A DNA stretch of 64,000 bases, from positions 30,196,501 through 30,260,500 of the forward strand of contig BSBN01000213.1 in NCBI GenBank assembly GCA_027924645.1, written 5' to 3'. A program made the position numbers and the translations under genes. Source of the stretch: Cunninghamia lanceolata. Taxonomy: Eukaryota; Streptophyta; Pinopsida; Cupressales; Cupressaceae. This document shows positions 23,334 through 34,829 of this stretch, in pieces. The notes under the pieces are model-generated. The model was given only the letters and a program-made list of their open reading frames with translations, was not told where the DNA came from and searched no databases. Position 1 is the stretch's first letter; every line of letters begins with the position of its first letter.

Positions 23334-24414
23334 GAACCTAGATGGGGTTTATAGGCAATCTACTAAGGTTATGCTTCCACATCTCTTGGCTGAATCACAG
23401 ACATAATTTATGCAGTTTTACTCACATTTCAAGCATTTACGATTATACAATAATATATGACACAACATGAGTTATATCAGAGTGTAGGAAAAGAAAGAGA
23501 TTAAAATTGTCATTTATTCATCAAAACCAGTGCAGGCAATAATTTAGTTCATTTTAACAGACAAGTATCAGGGTATTGATTTAATAACAATATTCTTTCC
23601 TTTATTCTGTGATAATGCCAAATCAGAATTATTTCTGTCTATGCTAAGGACTGTCCCAATCCGTCAGAGTTTTATGTCAGAACTATTTTCAGATTTGAAT
23701 TTATCTTGAAAAGCCTTCGTCAAATCATATGTATATGCATTTAAAAGAATGAAAAACAATTTACACTCTCGTCACTAATATTTGATGAGGAAACTATATA
23801 TTAAATGAGACAGACATAGGATACACATTATGTTGAACGGAGGGAATAAATGTTAGGACTGAGTGAGGAATCTCACCTGAGCCTTGATGAACACATCATC
23901 AATTTCTTACATCTCATATGAATATGCTGCAATTATTGTCTTTAATTTCATAATATAAATATATATATTCTAAACTCAAGAAAATATATATATATATCTT
24001 ATTCCCTCTTGATGCTGGTATGCTTAGTTATGTACTTCACTTTAGAATATATATACTCTTAATTTTAGTAAAGTATTTTATTCTCCTTTATCATTTTCCT
24101 AGTGAATGATGATCGATGGTGATCTAACTTCCATTGCATTTCTGTTTTGTGTTTTTTTATTCTGATGAGATATCTTCACAATGCCCACCCATATTATCTT
24201 TATATCTTGATCGGTGCCTTTTCATCAATAGTCACCACTTTATATGGTGATCGCTGACCTATTTGTTCATTCACTGCTTAGTTAATATTATTTAATAATA
24301 ATCACTCCTTTATTAGAGTGTCTACTCTCGTATTCGCTGCTTGTAAGGAATATTAATAGTTACTTAACAATTACTACTTTATTCTCTAATATGAGATATT
24401 TGCTGCCAAAAGTC
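23334..24414. other. Unassigned AT-rich sequence
   Basis: No gene or element recognised. Short (TA)n tracts near 23958 and 23985. Confidence 0.4.
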
Positions 24415-24720
24415 AAGTCTTATATTATATATATAAATAAGTTTATTTATATATATATTTATAATGTTATAATAATATTTATTTATATAAGATTATATAT
24501 ATATTTAAATTATAATATTGGATATTTAATATTTATGCTTATTTATATATTTATAATATAAAATAGTCATAAGGATGTTATATTTATATATTATAAATTA
24601 TATAATAGTTTTATTATATTATATAATAATACTTAAATCAATAACACAATAAATATATTGTATTTTCATAATATTAATTAATATTATTATATATGTTGAT
24701 TAAATATATTTGACCAAAGC
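24415..24720. repeat. Extreme AT-rich block
   Basis: About 300 bases made almost only of A and T, with interleaved tatata, ttataa and tatttaat words on both strands. Likely a low-complexity region able to form many weak hairpins. Confidence 0.8.
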
Positions 24721-24766
24721 GATTTCTCTATCCATGATGTTTAAATCTTTAATTTAAACAATGCCC

Positions 24767-25335
24767 TAATATGGGGACATGACAGACAAATCATAATTTT
24801 CCAGAGAAATATTGATTTCCTCTTTTGAGATAAGGTGGTTATGCACGTAATCTAAAGCTAATTTTTTGAATAAGCCTTGTTCTCGAATAAGATCCATTGC
24901 ATTTGAGAGGAAGAGTGTAACTACTTGTGAGCAATAGAGCACTCATGGGAAGCCCTAAAACACTTTTTAGGTGCAATAACTATAAGTGCCTCCTCAACCT
25001 CTTCACAATTAATTTTAAAAACTTTAACCAACCGACTTGAATCAAACTTGCCAACTTCTGGGTACTCCCATTTCTTTACTAGAAAATAGAGTTTGTATTC
25101 TTATACATTGCTTCCATACTGAACGAGACATAGCAGCTCAAGAATATCTTGAAGGAGTTAGTTGAGGTAGAATGAGATAGAAATGAGTAAATATAGTGAT
25201 AAAAAGATCTTCACACAGATTGTGCACGTTGTCATTCGCAAGTGCCTCAAACAGGAATGGTAGTAGCACGTAATAATTACCCTTAAACTTTGTACTTTGT
25301 ACTTCTTTTCGTATTGTATAAGGAAGGGATGCCAT
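24767..25335 (-). pseudogene. Unrecognised coding-like relic, frameshifted
   Basis: On the minus strand, an open frame from 25335 begins MASLPYTIRKEVQSTKFKGN and includes LLPFLFEALANDNVHNLCED. In another frame, from about 25100, comes WEYPEVGKFDSSRLVKVFKI, then EEVEEALIVIAPKKCFRASH. After one shift near 24932 comes LFLSNAMDLIREQGLFKKLA with a stop at about 24769. The chain of frames is longer and more protein-like than its surroundings, but I know no matching family. It lies directly downstream of the LINE and in the same orientation, so it could be a host-gene relic or LINE-associated sequence. Confidence 0.35.
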
Positions 25336-25540
25336 CTCTACATAGATAATTAATTGAAATCTTCATGCGTGAGAAATAAACTTGCATTCAACCAAACAAT
25401 GTTAGGTAAAAATATTACCCTCATCTCGAGGTCAAAAAGAGGCTTTTAGGCATGAACGTTGATTATCGCTCAATGCTTGCAGGTTATGAGGATAATTTTG
25501 GATGGTAGTTGCATAAAAAAAACATTATTTCTCTAGATGA

Positions 25541-25825
25541 TCAAAATTTTTTTTTGGCTAATCTATCCACCACCTTGTTACCTTCTCTATAACAATGTAA
25601 ACTTCCATAATAATCAAACCATGATAAAAACAACCAAGCCTTTTGAAAGATGTTACTAATTTTCCAATTATTAGATATTCTATTCTTTATACCATTTATA
25701 ATATACATAGAGTCCCCTTCAATTATGATTCTTTTCAGATTCTGTTTCTTAGCCAATGATAATCTTTCTAGAAGTGCTTGGGCCTCTGCTACATTATTTT
25801 TCCTAGTACAAAGTTTAATTACCAC
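25541..25825 (-). pseudogene. LINE RNase H domain
   Basis: The frame contains NNVAEAQALLERLSLAKKQN, then IIIEGDSMYIINGI and a terminal REGNKVVDRLAKKKF, matching the order of acidic residues and the final REGN..ADxLA motif of the plant LINE RNase H. It degrades the RNA template strand. The local frame is intact to its stop at 25541 but is cut off from RT by upstream stops. Confidence 0.85.
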
Positions 25826-26084
25826 TGCTGAAAGAAGATTCCCTTTAGAGCCCCTTAGGACACAACCTTCTCTTGGGATTCTTGGATTGCCCTTGATGCA
25901 CCATCAAAATTTAATTTGATCAAAGGAGACTTCAGAGGATGCCATATAACTTTACTTCTGTCCACAATAGTTTTTGAACACTAATAGCTCCTTTGGATGG
26001 GGGAGGTTTGATCCAAATCCACTGCTTTAAAATAGAAGAGTCCCAAGAGGTGAATTTTATATTAGGAAAATTATTTTACGAGAC

Positions 26085-26689
26085 CTAGGAAATAATATTT
26101 TTTGAAATTGACTTCTTGAGTTTATAGATCACTTCTTCACAACTTGTGGAAGTTTTCCTAAAGATCTTGTTGTTTCTCTCAAGCCATAGATTCCAAATCA
26201 ATAGGGATGGGGAAATCATCAATATAGAATCAAAAGTAGACTTTGAATATAATGTAGGTTGACTCAAAAATAAATCCATAATTGTATTTGGAAATGGGCA
26301 TACCAACTGAGCTTCATACATAGCCAAGACCAACATTTATATGCAAAAAGACAGTTAAGCAATAGATGATTTGAATCTTCTTTAGTTGACCCACAGAGAA
26401 CAAAATCAAAGGGGATTGAGAGTCCAAGTTTAACCAATTTTTCATTGGTAATAAATTTATTTTTAAGTGCGATCCAAGAAAAGGCACCAACTTTTGGAAG
26501 ACAAACCTTATTCCAACATCGCTTATAAGGCCACTTATCGTCAGAAGCAGAAAAAGTACGAGACTGATAACCTTGCTTTACTGTATATTGTCCAGATTTG
26601 GAGGGTATCCATGATAGTTGATCTAGTTTATTGGAATATTTTTTTTTCCTTTTCTCCAAAATACTTTTAAGAAAAAGATTTTGCTGCAC
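26085..26689 (-). pseudogene. LINE zf-RVT domain region
   Basis: Two overlapping minus-strand frames (26264-26689 and 26085-26336). The first has DQLSWIPSKSGQYTVKQGY and VCLPKVGAFSWIALKNKFIT, then FVLCGSTKEDSNHLLLNC. The second has PSLLIWNLWLERNNKIFRKT. These are the tryptophan-rich landmarks of the zf-RVT domain found between RT and RNase H in plant L1 elements. A frameshift separates the halves. Confidence 0.85.
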
Positions 26690-26759
26690 TAGAATAGGAA
26701 AATCTTAAGACTTTTCCAAGATGTCTTGAACAAAAAGAGAATCAGTATTAAGGACAAAA

Positions 26760-28520
26760 TAATCTTTAACCTTAGAACCCCAGATTTGCTTTAGAATATC
26801 TTATGATTCTTCGAGACTATCAATTCTGCTTAAGGGAGGTTGACCATTCCACGAGTCTTCCCAAAATAGTGTTTTTTCCCCATCATGAATAATCCAGGTG
26901 AGGTGAGGCAAAATAACTTCTCTGCATTGAAAAATGAAATTCAACATTTTTGATCCACTTGGAGGATTAGAGATTGTAAAAATTATCTTGGCTTATTGAG
27001 TTTATAGGTACTTTTCTTGCATGATATGACTCCATTTTGAATTTGGTCTTGCAAACATGTTCCATGCTAACTTTGCACCTAGTGTAAATTTTTGAGCTTC
27101 TATATTGTGAATTCCTGCCCCCCTTGCATTTTTGGTTTATAAACCTTATCCCCAAAAACCAAAGCTAATTTCCTTTTTTTATTAGAGTTTCCTTTCCATA
27201 AAAAGATCTCTAGACTTTTTCTAAATCTTCTACAATGCCTATTGGAATTTTTAATATAGACATCATATATATTGGGATAGCTAAAAGGACTAGTTTTATC
27301 ATGGTGATTATTCTTGCCAAGGTTAGCCATCTTCATTTCCAAGAAGAATTTTTCTTTTGGATGGTATTAGTTAACTTTTTCCAAAAAATACTTTTTTGAG
27401 CACCTATGAACATAGGAATACCCAAATATTGACAAGGAAGCTACTCAAGTTTAAATCCCAAGAATATTGAAATTTTGTTCTAAAGCATAAGGGTTGTATT
27501 ATGGAAGAAGATTTTTTACTTGGTTGGATTAATCTTTTGTCCATATACTTCACAATAAGTTGATACTGTCTTTTTTATATTCTTTGCCTCCTAAAAAGTT
27601 GCCTGCTCAAATAAAAGTGTATCATCTAAAAATAGTGCATGTGTTATTGATTTAGGAAATCTAGGAATTGAAATACCTTTCCATAGTTGTAATCTGTTCG
27701 AAGCTAAGATAGTCCTGCTAAGTGCCTCTTCCATTATAATGAAAAGAAAAGGGAGATGGGATCTCCTTGTCTAATACCACACAAAGTATTGAAAAAATCA
27801 ACTAGCCTACCATTTAGAAGCACTGAAAAAAATGCTCCAGAAATACAAGCGTAAACCCATTTACACCATTGAGAAGAGAACCCAATTTTTGTAAGGACCC
27901 CAGTAAGAAATTCCTAGGATACTCTATCATAAGCTTTAATCATGTCCCACTTAATCACCATTCCAGATAATTTAATCATCTAGATAGAATGTAAGACTTC
28001 ATGTGCTATCAAACATCCCTCTGCTATTTCTTTGCCTATTAGCAGAATAAGAGTAACTAAATCTATTTGTGATAGCTTTGGAGAATATTTTGTAAATAGT
28101 ATTGCAAAGAGAAATAGGATGAAAGTTAGCAAAAGAAAGGGGAGATTGAGTTTTTGTAATCAATGTTATAAGAGTATTGTTCATTTCTTTTAAAATAGAC
28201 TTGTTTCTCTTAGCTTCCTCTATTGCCAACCATATATCTATTCCAACAAAATCCCAACATTTTTGGAATAAAAGAGCTATAAATTTGTCTGGTCCTAGAG
28301 TCTTATCAGGGGATAAAGAGAAAACCATGTTTCTTATCTCATCCATTGAGAATTTTGCTAGCAACATTTTATTGTCTTGTGGAGTAACAATAGAAGGAAT
28401 ATTATCCAGAATGTGGGAGAGAGGGGTGCTTAAATCATCATAAGTTTTGGATCTAATAATTTTTTAAAAAACTTGATAGCTTCTTTCTATATTTCCTCCT
28501 AGTCTGAGAGGAGTTGTCCT
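26760..28520 (-). pseudogene. LINE reverse transcriptase
   Basis: The open part 27999-28367 shows SLSPDKTLGPDKFIALLFQK and LSFANFHPISLCNTIYKIFS, signatures of L1 RT motifs 0-2. Further on, the catalytic motif appears as FLDDTLLFEQA (27602-27640), where plant LINEs usually have FADD; the two aspartates are intact. Frames at 27100-27342 and 26967-27155 carry the thumb-side LFLWKGNSNKKRKLALV-like stretch. Several stops and shifts break the domain. It would copy LINE RNA at a nicked target site. Confidence 0.82.
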
Positions 28521-28920
28521 TCATTGGATTTGATGCTAGCAATGAAGTTTAGTTGCTTTCTGATTTTGGTTGAAGAATGAAATAACTTTGTATCTCTTTC
28601 TCCATCTTTGAGCCATAACTCCCTAGATTTATGTCTCTAATAAATTTCTTCTCTTGCAAGAACTTCTTCCATGCTTTCTTTTAACTTCTTTTCCATTTCA
28701 AAGGATTCTTTGTTCATACCATTCCAAATGATAAATTCATTTAGTTCTTCAAGTTGTTTTTGATACTTCAACTTTTCCTCAAAAATATTCTTAAAATAAA
28801 GAGTATTCCAAGATTTAATCTATTTTTTGATGTATTGCAACTTCTTTCATAATTGGAAAATCCTTGATCCTTCCCTAAAAGGGGCTTAGATACCCACCAT
28901 TGTTTGAAGAGAGAAGGAAA

Positions 28921-29696
28921 CTAAAAATATCTGAACCGCATGGCCTCAAACTTAAAATAAGACTTAGAATGGGATTTATGATGAGTTTCAAAAATATCTA
29001 GAAAGATTGGGAAGTGATTAGAACCAAAAAAAGGCCAAATTGACATTGAAAGAATAGGAGCTTCTGGTAGCCAATTAGTAGAGATTAGAAATCTACCAAG
29101 CCTTTCAGCAATAAGAAGAAAATATTTTCTTCTATTTGTCCATGTGAACTTTCCATTCTTTAGGGGACCGTTTATCAGACTATTATCACTGATGAATAAA
29201 TTAAATTCCTCCATCACTTTGAGAGGGGGAGATATACCCCTTGTCTTTTCTTCTTCATCATTAATTACATTAAAGTCCCCCCAAGAGTTCAACCCTTTCA
29301 TCTTTCAATATTGAATGCAGTGATCCAAAGAGTTCCATGTAATCTTTTTATTGATAGTTGAAGTAGGCCCATATATATTAAACAACCAGAACTTAAGAGA
29401 AGTGGCATAGCTAGTTATTTTAACAATCATCCAATTGGCTTCTAATGCTATGAATTTCACACTTACTATTTTGTCATTCCATAATACTACGATCCCTCCT
29501 AATGCAACTATAGCCTCCTTCAAGTAAAATTTTCACTTAGTCCATTTGGAGAAGAGTATATTTCCTTGGTCTTTGGCAAGCTTAGTTTCTTGTAACAATA
29601 TAATGTCTACTGCATATAACTCTATTTGACACTTAATCAAGCACTAGACTTTTTACAAGCATTGATGCCCCTAAAATTCCATGAAAGAATCTTCAT
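28921..29696 (-). pseudogene. LINE apurinic-like endonuclease
   Basis: ORF2 appears to start at the ATG ending at 29696 with MKILSWNFRGINACKK, the standard start of plant L1 ORF2. There follow an LLQETK stretch (catalytic Glu) near 29577-29594, GGIVVLWNDK, FNIYGP, GDFNVI (catalytic Asp and Asn) near 29262-29285, and SNHFPIFLDI near 29000, where the usual catalytic SDH is SNH. Stops near 29304 and 29524 split it into frames 29305-29523 and 28921-29301. It would nick the target DNA; this copy is dead. Confidence 0.85.
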
Positions 29697-29699
29697 TAT

Positions 29700-30592
29700 T
29701 CTTGAGGAAAGAGATGATTTTCTCGTTCTTATAGTTTATTGGAAGGGTAGATTGTATTCCTACTGCAATTTCCCTCTGAGTTTTCTTACATTTTGGTTTC
29801 CTTCTTTTCTTTGAGGGAATTGGGGTTACTAAAAAACTTTATCATCTCTTTCTATTTGAGAAATGGACAATTTCTCATTAAAATTAGAATAAATGTTCTC
29901 TTTAAGAACTTCCTCTGCAATTTCATCCAATATGTCTTCACCTACTTTCAATAGGATAATATTAACCATCTCATCCATATTTTCCTCTATAAATAGTGGG
30001 TTTTGGTGACGGCTGACTTCCTTAACTTTTCTTGGGTTAGAATCAATCTCCTCTTCTCGTAGATTGGATCAATCTTCTATAAGACCTCTATTTGTTGGAC
30101 TTTATCAATTATTTATTCTCCAAGAATTGAAAGCAAACCCTCTTTTTCCATGTTTATCTTTCCAGTGTTTTTAGAGGGGTGATGAAGAGGAGAGAGTTCT
30201 ATTTCTGGGTCTTTTTCCTCAACCTCATTAACATTCTGTGGGGATTACTGGGGTGACATATAACCCTCTTTCTCCATTTCTTTATTTTCCCTGATTATTG
30301 TTCAGTTAGAGGCTACCGCTTTACATACTGGTTTGTCATTGTATACTATTTTAGGCTTAATCCTCTAGAATTGATGTGTTTTGAGAGCTTTTCATTTATC
30401 ATTTTAGTGGTGATCTATTAGAGACAAATGCCCTTTTTTATTTTGTTGATGATTCCTATGATGCAAGTTATTGAGTTTGTATCGATGGGGGCCTGTGAGA
30501 AGGAATCTCAAGGAGGTTGATCTCGATGCACAATAAAAGGCTTCTACATACCATTCAGTACACCTACATATGATCATTTTTCCCTCTTTCAT
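29700..30592 (-). pseudogene. LINE ORF1-like region (weak)
   Basis: Upstream of ORF2 the minus strand holds discontinuous coding-like text, for example an EEVLKENIYSNFNEKLSISQ stretch, a lysine-rich KKRRKPKCKKTQREIAVG stretch, and a frame at 30404-30592. Position and basic, acidic-patchy composition suit the end of LINE ORF1, but no CCHC knuckle or RRM is visible. Confidence 0.4.
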
Positions 30593-30595
30593 ATT

Positions 30596-30739
30596 TGTTG
30601 TGACCCTCCATTTTCATTCTATTCTATTCTCATTGTACTATTTTATTCATTTTTGTATAATTAATGTTGGCTTTATTGTGCTCATATTCATGTGTGGAAG
30701 TTCTTAGCTTTTTACATTCATCTATTGGCTACTCCAACA
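30596..30739 (+). repeat. Short copia LTR candidate (144 bp)
   Basis: TGTTGTGACC...CTCCAACA with TG/CA and inverted TGTTG/CAACA ends, directly followed by TGGTATCAACACC, a PBS-like sequence. It abuts the LINE ORF1 region, suggesting insertion there. The matching 3' LTR is not in the window. Confidence 0.45.
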
Positions 30740-30752
30740 TGGTATCAACACC
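30740..30752 (+). promoter_or_regulatory. Primer binding site candidate
   Basis: TGGTATCAACACC directly after the 144-bp LTR-like segment; the first eight bases match the Met tRNA primer site of plant LTR elements. Confidence 0.5.
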
Positions 30753-31807
30753 ATGAATTACAAATCCCTTCCCATTTTCTATTGAATCTTGCACTAATCC
30801 CTATCAAACGTGCCTTGTGGAGCCAAACAAACATTGCCATTGAGTCTATAAGGCTCAAGTTAGCTAAAATAGTTGTTGTTTCATCAATTTTTGACATAGG
30901 CATTTTTTGTAAAAAAGTTGCCCCCCATACCCCTGTACCATACATTTGTATGGCCTTGTATGGAATTTCATACAATGTATTGAAATTATCAATTTGAGAG
31001 ACAATTTTTTTTTCTAAAACAAAGTTTTACAAATTTGTGATTTTTTTTTTTGTTGTTGGCTCAATTTTTCATTTCAAATCTCAAATTTTGGGAATCTGAT
31101 CTAGTGCTTTTGGGGTCAATTTTTGGCTTGTCAGCCTTTACTTCCCTCCATGGTATTAATCCTCTAGTTTGTTTGGGCATGTATGATCCAATTGTTTCAA
31201 AGAGTTTGGGCAATTTGATTGTCCAAATCTTTGGTTTGTCATAGATCAAGGGTTACAAAGAGTCATGGTCTATAGGTTCTACCTTGCGATCCACCCAAAG
31301 GTACCACTCTCTACCTATTCAATGTTCTTAGGCACTTTGAGACGCTGAGACAAGACTAAGGATATGTCTACCAGCACTTCAAAGTCCACTAGCAACAAAG
31401 ATCTCTCATAAATAGAGCATCACCACCAAGTATTCTCCACTATCACCACTACTGGAAACACTCCAAAATCCACCTCCGGTCTTCACCCTTTGAAATTAGG
31501 TCACAATCAACACCTGATTGTTTACAATTTATCCGGTCATATTTTTCACTTACAAGTCAAAGCCTTCAACACAACAATGCTAGCATAACCATTAAAGTCA
31601 CTAGAAAATGCTGGGAAATCATGTTTCTAACATTGTATGGTAATCTACTAGTGGTTTTAGATCTTACCACCGATATTTTATGTAACCGTAACATTTTTTG
31701 CAATATTATACTAACTACATAGTCTATGTTACATTTCCTAAAACTGTAGCATTTTATTCTACATTTACTATAACCATATAATTTTATATTGACTGTCACA
31801 GTTAACT
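30753..31807 (+). other. Leader of the short-LTR copia (non-coding)
   Basis: No supported gene. It is taken to continue at 56763 after the giant-LTR element, ahead of the gag relic at 57253. Confidence 0.35.
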
Positions 31808-31812
31808 GCTAG
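31808..31812. repeat. Target site duplication GCTAG (left)
   Basis: GCTAG here and at 56758-56762 flank the giant-LTR element, directly next to TGTAAAGACC and GTTGTGATA. Confidence 0.85.
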
Positions 31813-34672
31813 TGTAAAGACCACACATATCTATACAATAAAATATAACATAAAAGAGTAAAATTAAAATTTTACTCAAATATAATTTTATTCCATAACA
31901 ATAGTCCAACATGAATATTACAACAAGCTAGTGAACAAAGCTTAATAAAACATTATGACTAAGTCCTTTACATCATCATAGCCAAAAGCCATTAATATAA
32001 TACTTCGACATAATAAATATTGTTTGTGTTATGTATATCATTGTGTGTGAATGCGATGAAAGAGAGAACATCATCGATGCGATTTTCTACCCATCCACGA
32101 AGCTTACACTTCCCTAGCCTTACTCCAAAATAGGAAAATCTGGACCCTTCATGAGAGGTATAGCAATCAGAACTGACAAGCGTGATGGAATTTGGTGCAA
32201 CATGATATCTCTAACATTTAAGCAAATAGTAATCTACTGAAAATGAACATATATCATGATATGGCAAAGAGTAAAAAAAAAAAAAAAGTACAAATACTAA
32301 ATTTGATTACACAAGCTTTGGCCAAAGCATCTTTTGAAAGCTAATAATGACAGGTAAGCTAGAAAAAGTAACCTACCCTTCTCTGAAACCCCATATTTGG
32401 CACCCATCCAACACCCAATTAATTAGATTAATAAATCTAATCACTAGGCTAAAAAGGAAAGTGTCTTCCTAGTTTATCCACTTAAACAAGGATTAGAAAA
32501 GAATTCTCTTCGTAGCTTAATTATAATGAGCATATAAAGGATTGTAAGATTATCAAAGTTTAAACCATCATCTAAATATCATTTTGCTCTTAAGATACAA
32601 ATCAAACAAGGTTGTAAAGATTACTTCTTTAAAGCAATACAGAGAATTATAAATTCAAAGCCATGTATCATCATTCATATAAATTCTAAGTATATTTATC
32701 TAAAATCGTGAAAATATTCAAATCTAAGATAGAACATTTACTTTCTAATATAGTTTCAATCTCATAATAGTAAAATAGATCATTTGTTAAAAAGTTGTTA
32801 ATACTTCAACTATCATATAAGTTCTATCAAATTTATTTATCCAAAGAATTTTAAATCAATCCAACTAAGAAATATATAAAATACATTGAACCATTATTTT
32901 CAAACCTAGATCCATTTTATTTTCTTATCTAAGATCATGAAATATTTATAACTAAGATAAATAATTACTTTCTATTCTTGATTCAAATTTAAATATAAAA
33001 TATCTTCATTGCTATAAAGAATTTTGATATAAGATAGCGTGAAGATAACCATTAATCCTTTTGAGTAAGGACATATTCGTAATACAAAGATAAAACACAT
33101 ACTCGCAAGCATTCATGAGTCCTAACTTATCACCTCACTATGGAATTCAAAGTATGAATATTAAATATGGTTATAAAGTATGAGAAGAGGCGAGTTTGGA
33201 TGTAGATAACAGCTCCACACAAGCCTGTAATATCTACTTAAATACAATTGGTTGTGGTAAAGCAATCCTTCCATAAAAGTCTTCTGGTCTTTAGATCAAG
33301 AATTGAAAAGGAACAATACTAGTAAAAAGGTGAGATATGAGTCGACAGATTGAGGCACTATGAATATATTTTGTTTAGTATTAAAATTATTGAAAATATA
33401 TCTTGGTGCCAGGCAGAAGAAACATAAGGAGACGTCACCTAAGGAGTGTTGAATCAACAATGGAAGTTGATTTAAAAGGGCAGAAGTAAGCATACGAACT
33501 GTTTAACAAATCACCTCAAAGAGATGTCCTCTTAATAAATGTAAAGTTGCAAGAATATATAATAAGAGTTGTTGAAATGGCACAAGGCGTCTAAATACAA
33601 TGAGTGCAGAGTCTACCCAAGTGGAGGCATAGACTAATGGTTTGGTTAAAATAATTCATTGACAAATACTATGAGCATAAAAATTGATTTGATGGATTCC
33701 TTGAAATCATTCAGGGATAAGAAATTCGGCAAGAGCATAAAATGATTCAAATGGAGGCGCAATCATGGTAAAAGTCACAAGTAATATACATAAAGAACCA
33801 TGAATACAATTGGTTGCAGAAAAGTCCATAGAAACTACTAAAACAAAATGCAATAGTTAGAGAGACCTCAGGATTGCATTGTTGCAGGATTCGAACAAAA
33901 AGACAACTTAAACCATGCCAACATTTTTACAAGATTAAGAGGAAGCATAGATAAGGAACATTCACTATTGGGCAAATTGTACCCCAAAAGATTTCATCTC
34001 TGAAATGTAATGATAGCAAGATACTAAAAGAAAAAGGATTGCTAAGGCACGTGAGCTATTAGATATTTTGCGCCACAAGCAGTTTCTTCAGAGAATTGCA
34101 ATGTTAACAGGGTATTCAAAAAATGGAACGTTTTCATGGTTATAGATATCCACTAGAAAAAGAAAACGTAGATATTTAAAAGATTTCCCTAACAAAATGA
34201 TTTAAACTTCCAAGAAAAATATATTGTTAGGTATTAACCAAATTCCATGGCCCTGCCTACTCACAGACTGGTAACAATTACCTCAAGAGAGAGAATTATT
34301 ATCTTGTGGAATGCACGATTGCAAGAAATGGTCAAAGGGTTGTTGATAAGGCTTTGGAAGCCAAAATTGTAGGATCAACACAAAATTTGAAAACATAGAC
34401 CAAGCTCTCAATGAAACCCAAACAATGGTAGAAAGCACAAAAGAATAAATAATCTGAATTTCATATTTTAAAACTAAATCCCATTGAAATTCAATTATTT
34501 ACTATAGGAAAAGAAGAAAATTTTCCTAAATAATAAGCGTACTCGAATTACTATGTTTTTCCCCAAATCTATTTTTTCCACCAAATCTGCTTTTTCGACC
34601 CCCTAATTCTCCTCTGTCTTTCCTTGCATGCAACTTTCTAATTTACTTTCCTACATAAAAATATGTGCTTCA
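31813..34672 (-). repeat. Giant element 3' LTR, part 1
   Basis: Starts TGTAAAGACCACACATATC and aligns with 43008-44971 and then with 55109 to about 56050. Alignment stops near GCTTCA (34667-34672), where the 6.4-kb block begins. Confidence 0.88.
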
Positions 34673-34728
34673 AAGTAACTATGCATAAAATCATTGAACA
34701 TGAAATGTATCTAATGTAAAAGAGAGAA

Positions 34729-34829
<101 letters not shown>

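Larger units (their letters stand above)
25541..30592 (-). mobile_element. L1-type LINE (non-LTR retrotransposon), decayed
   Basis: Minus-strand order: ORF1-like tail, then ORF2 with endonuclease, reverse transcriptase, zf-RVT and RNase H. There are no LTRs. ORF2 is broken by many stops. Higher than 30592 the element seems interrupted by a copia LTR starting at 30596. The low-coordinate end is undefined: no poly(A) tail (poly-T on this strand) was seen after the RNase H stop at 25541. Confidence 0.88.
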
